Positions 42,440-53,477 of a DNA stretch of 64,000 nt are shown piece after piece. The position numbers were made by a program, and so were the translations under genes. The notes beneath the pieces are model-generated. The model was not told where the DNA came from and did no database searches. It was given only the letters and a program-made list of their open reading frames with translations. Source of the stretch: Caenorhabditis remanei. Its lineage: Eukaryota > Nematoda > Chromadorea > Rhabditida > Rhabditidae. Where the stretch lies: NCBI RefSeq assembly GCF_010183535.1, contig NC_071333.1:20396587-20460586 (forward strand), given 5' to 3'. How positions within the stretch are numbered: position 1 is the stretch's first letter; each line of letters begins with the position of its first letter.

Positions 42440-44025
42440 TGAAATTAGGAAAATAACTGTCTGAAACGTAAAGAATATTGTTTTTTAAATGCATGTAAAA
42501 TATTGAAAACTAATTCAGTTATATCTGGAGAAAAGGGATGTAAAAACATGAATTCAAATCTCGAACTTCAAAAATAATCCTAATTGTTGAGGAGGGATGT
42601 CATACCAACTTCTTGGAAGCAATGAAGTATTTATGAATGAAGAAGAAAAAGAAAAATAAGCGGTCTTGAAAAACCAGCGTACAAAACCAATAAAAAGAAC
42701 GCGAGACGTTTTGAATTCTTTTCTCAAAAACCGATTGAATTTAACGGATTTTTTGAGCAGGAAGCAATAAATATTTATGTGAAAGAAGAGTCCTGAATGA
42801 CGGAAGCGTTTTTTTCGTGGAACCTTCAAACTCGAGCAGTTAAACGTCGGATGTGAAAGATAGCTTAGTGGATTGATGTATATTCGATCAAATCTAAAAT
42901 TTCAAAAGAGGAAATTGATGTGTTTACTTGTCAACGGGTTCAGTTTCAATTTCCGAAAGCTTTGAAAGTTTTTCTGAGCTTCAGACGTAACAATACCGAT
43001 TATATTTGGAAATCTTGTAAGAATAATTCGTAGAGTAGAAGTTTTGTGCCAACTTAGACTAAAATGTTCGTAGTTTTTGTTGATTTTCTCAATGGGAGAT
43101 AATCACTTCTTAGTTGCTCCGAAGCACTTTCGGAACATCCATCGAACCCAAACAAAATAAATAGAAGGCTACTAGAAACTCCAGTAATTTATAAGAGTGG
43201 TTTCAATTACATCTTCAACAGTTTTCATGGAATGGAGAGTCAGAACTGTCAGAAGGAAAGGTATGCGACTAAACTGCAGACTGAATTGCAGGATCAATGA
43301 CTCAACTCTTTTCCAATTGTTTCGTGTTTTTTTTTCACATCATTCGGCATTGTTCATTCAGGTTTGCAGCTACTTTAATGTTTGAACATGTAATGTCCCT
43401 CATGTTCTTTCTTCTACATTTCTTTATTGTGCACCTGTTTAATTTTTTGTTTAAGATATCTCTGATGGTGTCAACTTTTCTAAACAAACATCAATCCTTG
43501 TTCCCTGCCAGTTACACGGATGTGACCCCAATCTGTTTCATCTCTTGATGCCAACTGCTCTGCTCCACCCGTTTCCCAGATGTTTCAATTTGACAGTTGT
43601 TCTTCCGCTCGGCGTCTCTCCTTCATCTTGATTGATAGTCAAAACTGTTCGATCAATTTACCTAGCGATACTGTCGTTTTTCTCACAGTTTTTTGCAACT
43701 CTCCTCAATCTTTCACTACTTCCTTATGCCTATCATAACAGACGCTTGCCGTTTTTGAATATTCTCTTGCCGCGCCTTTTATCTTTGCCGACGCTCCTGG
43801 TTTCTTGTAAGCTTTTATTTCTTTTTTCAATTCATTTTTAGTTGACTGCTTTGACACTAACCCCCACTTAGCTCTCCCTGCAGTTTCTTATTGTCTTTTT
43901 TTCCACTTCTCACTAGTCATTACCAATTTCTTTCCGAGCTTTTTACCAATCAAGATTTTCAAATCAAGATTCCAAGCAATATTCTAATCATACATAGAAA
44001 TGGGATATGAGAATGACAATGAATT
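42440..44025. other. Intergenic, no supported gene
   Basis: AT-rich, with pyrimidine-rich frames at 43297-43548 and 43632-43841 on + that lack any motif. The 42440-42840 part is the upstream flank of the TTL gene. Confidence 0.4.
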
Positions 44026-44029
44026 TATT

Positions 44030-44260
44030 TTTCTCAGGCGACGGGGTGGGTCATTGGGAAGAGAGCAAAAGATGCAACGGAACAACTGTCTCTCCGTGTG
44101 ATTGAGTGTTTCTGAGCGAAATGAGAAACTCTTCAGATAGTAAAGAGGGGATTAGATTGTAACAATTTTGACACGGAATATGATCCTTACAAACATTGAA
44201 GTTTGTTTAAGCTTGGAGAATTCTATTCATATGGGATTCCTACAAAACAGAACGCATGTT
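44030..44260 (+). repeat. Left member of a direct repeat pair around the zinc-knuckle gene
   Basis: GATGCAACGGAACAACTGTC (44070), GTGTGATTGAGTG (44096) and GAAACTCTTCAGATA (44125) recur at 47091, 47118 and 47148 in the same order and orientation. About 200 bp are clearly alignable. Confidence 0.75.
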
Positions 44261-45224
44261 TCTTCAAGTGGCCAAGCGTTTCTTAATAAAATGATAAATT
44301 TTTCGAAACAAGAAACTCAACGGTTTTATTTCACAAACCCTACCTGTTTTAACATATTGAAAATTGTGAACATTTAAAAAAATTATATAACTTTTCTATA
44401 TTTTTTTGTTCTTAAAATTAGTTCACTGCTAAATTCTTGAATTTCCCTGAAACGATGTATTTCCTGTATTCAAAAAACATTTTTTAGTATCAAAATATTT
44501 ATAAATTCAAAATCATAAAAGTTCAAGAACATCAGAAAAAAAGAAGGTTACATATAATTTTACAATTAAAAAATACAAAGCGAAAATCATTTGGTAAGTT
44601 AGCACCAGATGAATATCTAGTCCTTTTGATGCAGTGGTTCAATAGACTATGCTCTTTCAATAATAAGTTTATTAGAACGAGTTAACAGTTGAATACAATT
44701 GAATGAGGGAACGATTCGTGGGTCACACGAGTCGTTGGGTGATAGGTGAAGAGTGAGGAAAAAGAGGGAGAGGAACAAGCCAAGGAAATAGGGGCGTGTT
44801 TAGAGGGTTGAGGGATAGAAAACAGTAATGTTACAATGCAGAAACAGAAACAAAGGGCAACGGGAGAAAAAAGGTTAACAAAACATAGATGACGAATAGA
44901 AAGAGGAGGCAATAAGATATTTGAAATATAATAAAAGAAATATGAAAATGATAGATTAAAAGAGGAAGTAAATTAATATAAATAAGAATAATAATTAATC
45001 AACAGGTTGAGTACTCGAGTACATTCCGGGGGGAGAGGGAGAGAGGGGATTAGAAAGGTGGAGGGAAAGGAATAAGAAAGGAAAATTGGAATTATATAAT
45101 GATAAGAATGAAAACAGAAAAGAGATGTAGGGGGGGGGGAATACAGAAAAAAGGGGAAAAAGGGGAAATTTGAGTCCATGGGAAGTCCAATCGTTGTCGT
45201 CGTCGTTGATCCATCGAAGAGTCC

Positions 45225-46234
45225 TCATTCGTCGTCGACTATAGTCTCTGGTCGTGTGCATATTGCTTTGTTGTGTCCATATTGAGCACAGTAGAAGCAT
45301 TTCCTTGATGGGCAGTTGTGTCCAGGTTGACGAACCAGCAGACATCTCCAGCAGCGATTCTTCTCTGTGAGAATTCTTTTTCGCTCTTCCATGTCGACGT
45401 GATTTCCACATTTGTCACTGAAGTGACGTTGAAAGCAGAAACTGCACGGATTTCTCGACTCTTCCTCCATGCCCTTTTCGAGCACGAACCGCTGTGTGAC
45501 TGGCATATGGGTTCTTTCTGTCTCATGTCTTTCGGGACGGTTCTGTGTCCGTGGCGGTGTGATCCGGCGTCTCTGAGCCGAAGTCTTGGCTTGAGGTGGT
45601 GATCTCCGACGGTTCCGTGGAGATTCCTCGGTTTTGGGTGGAGAGATGCGGCGTCTCTTCAGCGTTTCTCTTGGTGGGGCATGTCTCGTTGCTTCTTTAG
45701 TGGATTCACTTCTTGGAGCTTGTCCAGATGATTCCTTTGTGGATTCATTTCTTGAAGCATGTCCATTCGATTCCTTTGTGGCATGACTACTTGTTTCATG
45801 TCCTTTGGATGGTGTTGAATGTCTCTTTGAAGTCCTTTTCGATGAAGAAGTCGATGATGATCGTGAAAAAGGTGACGGTGAAGATGAAGAGTTTCTTCTT
45901 CTTTTCTCCAATGGTGGCTGAGACGAAATTCCACTCGATACCTTTTGATCAGGTTCTTCAGAAGGGATTAAGTCTTCGGTTGGAGCTGTGATTTCTTCTT
46001 TCCGGTCTACCGGACCTTCTTCGTCCTCTTTGAGTGGATGAATGGAGGTGGCTGCCGGCCTTTCGATGAGTTTGGCCGTGATTTCAGGCTCTTCCTGAAG
46101 TTTATCGACTTTTTTCTCAATCCGTTGGACTGCTTCCATCAGTTGTGTAACCATTGGAAGCACTTGAAGAAGTACATCATTGTTTTTCTTTTCAGAATAA
46201 CTTTGAATTGAGTAGTACGGTTGCCCATGACACT
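45225..46234 (-). CDS. Arg/Ser-rich protein with three zinc knuckles (Gag-like)
   Basis: The minus-strand exon runs from an acceptor (CTATTTTTCAG, exon start 46234) to the stop at 45225. The first in-frame ATG is at 46154 (309 residues from there). Order: a helical segment with V-T-Q-L-M-E-A-V-Q-R-I-E-K-K-V-D-K-L; an acidic part; an S/R-rich part with a ~13-residue repeat (T-K-E-S-x-G-x-A-x-R-x-E-S); R-R-R-I-S-P-P repeats; then three C-terminal knuckles: C-S-F-C-F-Q-R-H-F-S-D-K-C, C-W-R-C ... G-H-N-C, and C-F-Y-C-A-Q-Y-G-H-N-K-A-I-C. Knuckle spacing is that of BEL/Pao-type Gag proteins and their many Caenorhabditis host relatives. No protease or reverse transcriptase follows. It is either a domesticated Gag-like gene or a non-autonomous retroelement. 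Confidence 0.7.
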
Positions 46235-46319
46235 CTGAAAAATAGTCATTATGATTCCAAATCTTGGAGATTAAAAAATGTATGGAAACAGTAATGATAA
46301 AAAGTAAATTCAACTTACT

Positions 46320-46960
46320 CTTTACATTTCGCCTCTATGAACTGCAAAAACTCTTCCTACTTTTTCAAAATCGGCAAAATTAGTGGACAATGAAAACGAT
46401 CGTCAACATCAAGACAAGTTCGAGCATTATTCTGAAAAGAAACGAGTTGAGCAACACCATAATGATTAAAAAAAAGTTTTTCAGAAACAGATTATCAAAG
46501 GAAAACTTGGAATGTATTCTTCCAAGTTTTCAGTTTATCATTTTGATGCATCATAAAGTAATTCAATATATTAACATCTTTAAACACTCAAAATATTATT
46601 CAGACAAAACACTCTTCAGACACTTTTTCCAATAAGTTCGAGCATCTTCCTGAACTTTTTAAAAGTGTACGATATTTTCTGAATGGAATTCAGAAACACT
46701 TACATTTTCAGAATAAAGCTGTTCATCGAAAAACCACCGCAAACATCTTTTTCTCCAGAACTGACCAACCTGAAACAACGATTACATATTATTTTTTCAG
46801 AAAATAAATAAACTTACATGAAAATACATATTACACAACCCAAACATCCAAGAATTCAATAAAAATCATCTACAAAAGAATGATGAGAGACCTGCACACA
46901 TGCCATCAAACCTGAAACTGAGTCCATTGAGAACCATTGGAAATGAACAGAAAACTTACA
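46320..46960 (-). other. Short exon-like pieces upstream of the zinc-knuckle gene
   Basis: On the minus strand, 46769-46704 (GTAAGT donor) reads V-G-Q-F-W-R-K-R-C-L-R-W-F-F-D-E-Q-L-Y, in phase with 46649-46596, E-D-A-R-T-Y-W-K-K-C-L-K-S-V-L-S-E and stop. A second copy of the latter exon lies at about 46425 (N-N-A-R-T-C-L-D). A donor GTAAGT at 46318 faces the first acceptor of the zinc-knuckle exon, so some of this is probably its 5' leader. Relation to a separate small gene is open. Confidence 0.35.
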
Positions 46961-47054
46961 TCATTAGAAAAAGTTAAATATAATAGTAGAAACAGTTAAA
47001 CATAGTTAGGAGTAAATAGAAATAGGAACCGGGAATAAAAGTGAGTATCTTCTT

Positions 47055-47285
47055 CTCAGGCGAAGGGGTTGGTCATTGGGACGAGTGCAAAAGATGCAAC
47101 GGAACAACTGTCTCTTCGTGTGATTGAGTGGTTCTCAATGAAACAAGAAACTCTTCAGATAATAGAGAGGGAATTGGATTGTAATAATTAAAACACGCTA
47201 TCTGTTCCTAAATAACTATGAATTTTTGTTAAGTTTTAAAAATTCTATTCAGTGGGGATGGAGATTCCTTAATTGTGCTCCGTTA
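47055..47285 (+). repeat. Right member of the direct repeat pair
   Basis: Counterpart of 44030-44260, about 3.02 kb downstream. Similar in arrangement to LTRs, but the ends do not show TG...CA and no primer-binding site or polypurine tract was identified. Confidence 0.75.
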
Positions 47286-47289
47286 CTTA

Positions 47290-48185
47290 ATTTCTTTGTT
47301 TCTCTTTGGAAAAGCCGTTTTTTTATCTGTTCGAAACAGAAAACCAAGTATTACAGTAAAAAAAAACTAGAAGACGTTAGTGTAGCATAAGTGGCATGTC
47401 CCTTCTACAAAAAATAAATAAAAAAATACAAGAAGTTTTCATCGAAGAAATGGCGAAATATCCCAGTTTTTGAATTAGGCATTTGTGCAACTGGTACTTT
47501 TCCGTATCCGTAAATAATGAATCAGTTAAGACTCTGATCTGAAAAAAAAACAGACGATGTTGTACTTTTTATTACAAAAGGCTTCCGGAACCTCCCATTT
47601 TCTCAGTTGCATGCAATTGAATACAAACAGCTGTTTTTTTCACGTTTTCAGTAGTAAATGGAGTCCTTTTGAGTTGATGACATGCAACTCCGCTCAATGT
47701 TGGTAGTTTTCCAAAATCTTTTTCGCATTAGGTTGACAAATAAATGCGCCAATTGACCAATAACGTTTCGAAATAGTAGTCAATTCTATTTCAGAGAAAT
47801 AAGCCATCAAAGTCAAAAAATGCACAAAAAGTGATATAGAGTGATATTGAAGTTTTGTTTTTGAAGATAAAACAAGCAGAAATTGATGTTAAAACATGTA
47901 AAAACACAATGAAATGTGATTTTGTGTTACCTTAAACTATTTCCACCTAAATAATTTTTTGAAAATCAACTGAAAATTGGTTTTTTCAGGTGGTCCTAAA
48001 GATATTTCGCGGCCAAAAAAGTGAGTTTTTGGTGGTACGAGGGTATGAAAAGTGATAGGTTCATGAAAATTTGTTTCCAGGGGTTATTTTGGACTTGGAA
48101 TCGATTGGCATTCACAGATTTTTAATATCTCTTCTTGTTTTTCTAGAACCCCCAAAATGGAGGGGGGGTCCTAAAGATGTTTCGC
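47290..48185. other. AT-rich stretch ending in a transposon-terminus-like sequence
   Basis: No gene is supported. GGTCCTAAAGATATTTCGCG (47993) and GGTCCTAAAGATGTTTCGCG (48167) repeat in direct orientation, and the second runs into CACTGTA; the reverse complement TACAGTGCGCGAAAC looks like a mariner-type terminus. No opposite end was found. Confidence 0.4.
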
Positions 48186-48189
48186 GCAC

Positions 48190-48880
48190 TGTATGTTGAA
48201 AGTTTTGAATGTTCTCACTGAGTATCAGAACTGCGTTCAAGGTAGAACTGCTAACATTGAAACTGACAGTAATGATAACCGACCAAAATATGACTGGACA
48301 CTATTTTAAAACAATTCGGCACAGAATTAAAGGTTACGATTATTTTCAGTGCTGATCCAATTGGTTCGGATTCAGTCATCTCGATTTATGTTGCTGCGGA
48401 AACTGAGTTTGATTTGAAAAAACTGAAACATTGTTGTGTAATGTCTTCCGTTTTTAGAAATGGAACCCATTTTTAAATTGAGCCTTTAGAAACATTTTCT
48501 GCTACAGCTTTTCAGAAGGCTTCAGTTTTCCACCTTCACATATTTCTTTGTATACCTTCTAAAAATAGGTTTTCGAATAAGAAATGTATCCCCTTTTTTG
48601 AATGAAGCTTTTAAAAAGAATTTCCGGCAATAGAGAGCTTTTCAAAATGGATATGAAAAATGTCTTTGAGAGTTTTCGCGAACGAATGGAAAAAACGGGA
48701 AGGAAACAATTAAAACAGAAATGCATAAAACCTGAGCGCCTGAACAAGATCTAAAGAACAGATATGGAAAAAAGTGCTATTTGGGAGAGTACTTTTTTCC
48801 AATGAAATATATCAGATAACTAATGAGAAAACTGATGGAAAATTAAAATCTGAAGCACTGTACATATTTACATCAACTCT
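48190..48880 (-). repeat. Inverted copy of repeat R
   Basis: TTAAAACAATTCGGCA (48306), CATCTCGATTTATGTTGCTG (48377) and AAGGAAACAATTAAAACAGA (48700) are reverse complements of landmarks in 32640-34030. Confidence 0.75.
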
Positions 48881-48956
48881 AGCAGCTTTCAGTTGCACTT
48901 GAGTTTAGACTGTTCGTAAAAAAAGATTTAACAACTTTAACGAGAGAAGTCTTTGG

Positions 48957-49249
48957 AGACGCGCCTTTCAAACGACCTATAAATTAGGTTATAGACATTT
49001 TCGACCATGGGGAGTCCATATCTGCAATCAAAACCTACTAAATGTTTCTGCGAGTCGAGTTAAGAGCTCTCAAATTTCATATGGATAAGCTTTTTACGCG
49101 GAATTTCAAATCGACAAGTAGTATACGCAAGATATTTTCATTTTTGCAACGTACGAACACAGGTGAACCGCTAGGGAACACAAATATAACCACGCCTTGT
49201 GGTCAAAAATACCTATAACCAAATTTATAGGTCGTTTGAAAGTGGCGTC
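48957..49249. mobile_element. Palindromic element P, copy 2 (right arm mostly deleted)
   Basis: Left edge GACGCGCCTTTCAAACGACC and right edge GGTCGTTTGAAAGTGGCGTC are inverted copies. The left arm aligns with 31532-31745; the matching right arm has lost most of its length. Confidence 0.75.
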
Positions 49250-49254
49250 CCCGA

Positions 49255-49930
49255 AAACTTTCTTTGTTAGGAACCGTGATTTTTTTCGTGTGACGAAACT
49301 TCAAGAACTAGTCGGTTTTTTCCCCTCCAACAAAGTTCAAAATTGGCCTCACCCTTATTCGGCTTTTTTCCTAACATTACATTTTTTCACTAGTTCGGTT
49401 CATCTATATTTCACTCCAAATACACTACACTATTTTTGGAAAGAAAAGGACGCTTTCGTTATAAAAAAAAACGTTTTCTTCAATCTCTCTCTTTTTTTTA
49501 ACAGAAGATCGGTTCCCGCTTTTCTTCAGCCTTTTGTTCAGTTTCTCAATTATTTGGTTTCTGGCTTTTTTCACAGCAGTTTTTTGGGGATTTAGACGCA
49601 TTCGCTTTCTCAAATGAACGTTTTCTTATTTCCTATTAAAAGTGAGATGGTAATAAAAGAAAGAGGGCACAGAGGATGGTGCGCATTTAAAGAAAAAGAA
49701 AAACCGAATAATCGTGAAACTAGAGAAAAGTGGTCGAGAAAGCGAATTTCCGTTTAAAAAAAGGGATGAGATAGAAGAGAACATTTTTTGAAAACGAATG
49801 CGTCCGCCTCCTTTCAAAAATAGTGTTGTGTGTTTTGAGTGAAAAAGATAAACCAAATAACTGAGAAACTGAAGAAAAGCGGTCGAGAAAGCGAACTTCC
49901 GCTTGAAAAAAGAATGAGATTAAAAAAAAA
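49255..49930. mobile_element. Palindromic element Q, copy 2
   Basis: AGGAACCGTGATTTTTTTCG at the left, an internal fold around 49.65 kb with repeated GAAAAGCGGTCGAGAAAGCG / GAAAAGTGGTCGAGAAAGCG, and loss of the right edge where the gene C promoter block begins. Non-coding; frames at 49197-49950 are repeat-derived. Confidence 0.65.
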
Positions 49931-49932
49931 TT

Positions 49933-49986
49933 TGGGCGGAGCATCGACATCGGAGCCTCACAAACCGACCGGGCTCCTCATTCAGC
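49933..49986 (+). promoter_or_regulatory. Conserved upstream block of lipid-binding-like gene C
   Basis: TTGGGCGGAGCATCGACATC, CGGAGCCTCACAAACCGACC and GGGCTCCTCATTCAGCC match the gene B block. It lies about 460 bp before the ATG, much farther than in A and B, which suggests an inserted segment or an upstream untranslated exon. Confidence 0.6.
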
Positions 49987-50447
49987 CTTTTAACCCGAGG
50001 TTTGCGTGGACACCCGAGTATCTCAAACAGACTGAACCCGATTTGGGTCTCTTTTTAGTATAATTTCTATATTATTGTACTTTATACTTTCATCTCAAAC
50101 TTCGAACTAGGGAATGGTCTGAATTTGGGTGAAAAACCAAGTAAATCACATGTATTAACTTTGGATTTTCAAACTAGAATATCTGGATTCTGGAGGCCAT
50201 TCAGCAATTTTTGGAAACTGATTTCCCATTAAAATTTGATTGTCTTTGGATTGTGTCTTGTTTCTGAACTCCACGGTCAGTTTAGACCATTCCCTAGTAA
50301 GCTCAAACACCGAGCATCCTTATCGTCAACCAAAATCAATTCAGTAACGAAGAAATTCTTTTTTCAATCAGATCAATCTATATCGAATCACTTTAATTTA
50401 TAGATTCATTCGTACATCAAACTCACCTTCACCCAACCCTCTAAAGA

Positions 50448-51245
50448 ATGACTTCTACAAGAATATTTGAAATTTTTCTACTATCCGTACTTGCCTGTGG
50501 TTTGTTTTGTGCGGCACCCAATGCTTCTACATCACCAGAACCAGTCGACGAAGTTCTCACAGAAGAATCTGACAAGGAGCTACCCAACGTATACTACGGG
50601 AACTACAAAATACACCACTCAGAAAACTGCGATATGAATTTGAACTTGCACTACGGAACCCGCTTCGATTTAGAGCATCTTGATATGACTATCGCTTTTG
50701 TGAAGAGCAATCAAAAGCACAAATTTAATGTGAAGTATTCCAAAAACAAAAAAAATGGAAAGCTCGACAATGTTGAATTTGGAAAGCCGATTAAAGCTGG
50801 GGAAACGCAGGTGAGATACTTCCGATCAGTAGCTTTGTGTTAGTTTTACCTTGAAAACTAAATAAACTCAAATTTATGGTTTGGTGTGGTATGATTTTAG
50901 CTCACCAATGCATAGTTGAACATTGGGCAGTTGTTGAAGACAGTTTTAAAAATACAGAATTAGTTTTCATAGAAAATTAGATGATATTCCACTAGGTATA
51001 TAGAGATAACTAATATTTGCTTATTTGTTCTTATCTCATACACATGTTCTAATTTCAGTTGATCTTCATACGGAAGAACAGCATTATCTTTGCAAACTAC
51101 GTAGAAATAATCATCAAAGACGAATTTCTTGTTTTGGTACGTTTTTGTAGAAATGAGGCAAAGAAAATTTGATATTTTTCAGTCTTTCAACTCTACTCTT
51201 CCGTGGTTCGTACAACCGAAGCTTTTTTTCAAGAGACAAGAATGA
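50448..51245 (+). CDS. Secreted FABP-like lipid-binding family protein, gene C
   Basis: The CDS is join(50448..50810, 51059..51136, 51183..51245), 167 residues, all junctions phase 0. A signal peptide covers about residues 1-22 (M-T-S-T-R-I-F-E-I-F-L-L-S-V-L-A-C-G-L-F). Then V-Y-Y-G-N-Y-K-I-H-H-S-E-N-C, M-T-I-A-F-V-K-S, V-E-F-G-K-P-I-K-A-G; exon 2 (78 nt) I-F-I-R-K-N-S-I-I-F-A; exon 3 ends P-K-L-F-F-K-R-Q-E, like the basic last strand of FABPs. The T-E-N-F of genes A and B is S-E-N-C here. Reading through intron 1 gives a stop at 50843 with AATAAA at 50861, so a short form ending after exon 1 is conceivable. Otherwise intact. Confidence 0.75.
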
Positions 51246-51889
51246 TGCTCCTCTCTACTGTGTTTCTCAAATACTTCTCTGCTAAGTTTCCCCTTGCTCT
51301 TTTCTAGTTTAGGAGTGTGGTAGTTGAAGTCTAACTTCTCTATTCCAGTTTAAATGAAATTATTATAGATTATGAAAAATGAGACAACATTTAAATCTTC
51401 AAATTGTACAATTTTTCTCCTTTTACTCATTTTCAAGACTTTAAAGCACTTCTACTTTCTTTCTATCCGCTCAAAAACTACCATAGCCTTTTTCCTCTGT
51501 TCCCTAGCTCCGCTTCTTCTGTTCCCGTGATCATTATCAGTTCCATTCTATCATTTAGTGGCACTATCTTTGCATCATCTCTTTTCTCTCTCTCTCTCTC
51601 CACTTTTCAATTCCTCCTTTTCCCTTTGTTCGGTTTTTGTGGTTTGTGTGATAAGAAGAGAATGGTGGAATTAAAAAGTCTACAATGATTTTGAGGAGAC
51701 ATGTGATTTTCACGGTCTCTGACAAAACTGATAACGAAGAATTTGTCACCTAATTAGAATTGAGAAAATCGAAAAAAATGGCGACTGCAATTCCTTTTTT
51801 TCCAAAACCAGAGGAAACGAAAACATAAGACATTGATCAAATACATTAATATTTATTTAACTACAAATTAAAAAATAATAAAACTTTAC

Positions 51890-53010
51890 AATTTTAATCC
51901 AAATTTTTAAAGCATCGCAGTCTGAGTTCGCAATCTGAAAGTTACAATGGCAAATTTGTCTTTATTGTAAATAGGACATCACTTACATTTCCACATCTTT
52001 TTAACTCCAGCCATCTCTTCTGTCGGGCTCATCCATTTTCTTAACGATCGATCCTCTCTCAATTTGTAACTTAAAATGATAAAATGTATCACTCGAAACT
52101 TGGAATTGATAAGGAAACAAATTTAAAAAAGCAAAACAACACTCACTTTTTTCCAACTTTCTAACTCCAGACATTTTTTCTGTCGGGTTCATCCATTTTC
52201 AAACAATCGTTCCAATTCCCGAGCCACAACTGAAAATGATACATTTTCTTCCTTAAACCATGGAATACTTATGGAAACCAGTATAAAAATTAAAATATAA
52301 CATCACTTACACGGCTTCCTAACTTCATACACCTCCGCTGGCTCATCCATTCAAATTCCAAATTGTCACAATCCAGATTTGCTATCTGGAAGTGAGAATA
52401 ATAAATTGTAAAGAAAGTTTAGATCTTCGAATAAACTTACGTTAGATAGATCAGCTCCACTAACTACCAAACCAAATATTATAATTCCAAAAAAATAACA
52501 ACATAAAAACCATAAAGACCCATACACACTGGGTCAATACTGAAAATCAAATTATTCAATTTCTAAAATTTTAGTCAATTTGAACTCACATGGCTCCTCC
52601 AACACATTACCTACGAACAAAACAACTAATTCCAAAAAAATCACTCCAAAAACCATGAAGACTCATACACACTGAGTCAACCTAAAAATTAATAAATCAG
52701 TAGTTTGATTCCAAAATCTAGTTTTACTTACATGGTTTAATCAATACAATTTACATCTCCAATCATTAAATTCTAACAAAATCAGCTTTACAAGACTTTA
52801 GGCATCATACACACTGAGCCAGTCTGAAAAAAACTATAATCAGTAAACATACCAAAGAAAATTAGATAAACTTACTTCAGATGCAATCGATGACGACAAA
52901 TAAAAAAAATTGGAGTCCTTGGTTGTTTTCTTAAAAATTTCATTTGATTAATGCGAAAAATTGAAAGAGGAGAACTCACCATCGATGCATTGAACAGAAA
53001 TAAAATATAA
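51890..53010 (-). pseudogene. Tandem array of tiny exon-like units, minus strand
   Basis: From 52990 downward, acceptor-donor bounded pieces of 35-95 nt alternate with introns of about 45-60 bp. Three pieces (about 52805, 52680, 52550) start with a version of GACTCAGTGTGTATG, and two or three pieces near 52190-52010 contain ATGGATGAGCC-type sequence with C-G-A-C-A-G-A. An ATG forms the last codon of the first piece (52980), joining K-T-T-K-D-S-N-F-F-Y-L-S-S-S-I-A-S-E in the next. Most units then meet stops, so a spliced non-coding RNA or a decayed gene is likelier than an intact one. Confidence 0.4.
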
Positions 53011-53477
53011 CTCCAGTCTCACGACATCGGTGATAGAGAAGAAAAGATAAGAGATAAAAAAATAACTGATATGATACGTGGCGCGGAGTTCGACAGTCAT
53101 TAAATTTTGAGAATGCATGATCACAGATCATACCATCTTAAGACTCTATCAGTTGTTTGAAAAAATGACTAATCAGAAGATTACAGGTTCGAGATTGCAG
53201 GTTTATGGTAAAGAAGTACAAAAGAACATGTACATCGTTGGCTTATATACTAATTAATTAGCATATATGCCAACGGTGCACTAAGTATATAATCATAAAT
53301 TATCACCCTTAAGAGCTAATAACATTAACATAACTAAATACACAACACAAATCTGTTTCACTTTTTGATCATTGGGAAGCCATTTTTTGACATCACGACA
53401 CTGGCCAGTTGCGAAACGTCTTACAATAGAACTACTTTTAGAAATGTTGAAGAATTTGGTGAAAATTGACTCATAGG

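Noticed and set aside
45318..45991. Plus-strand frames opposite the zinc-knuckle gene
   Set aside because: Shadows of the minus-strand coding sequence, which has clear CCHC motifs.
44030..47285. A complete LTR retrotransposon
   Set aside because: Only direct repeats and a Gag-like gene were found; no protease, reverse transcriptase, integrase, TG...CA ends or primer site.
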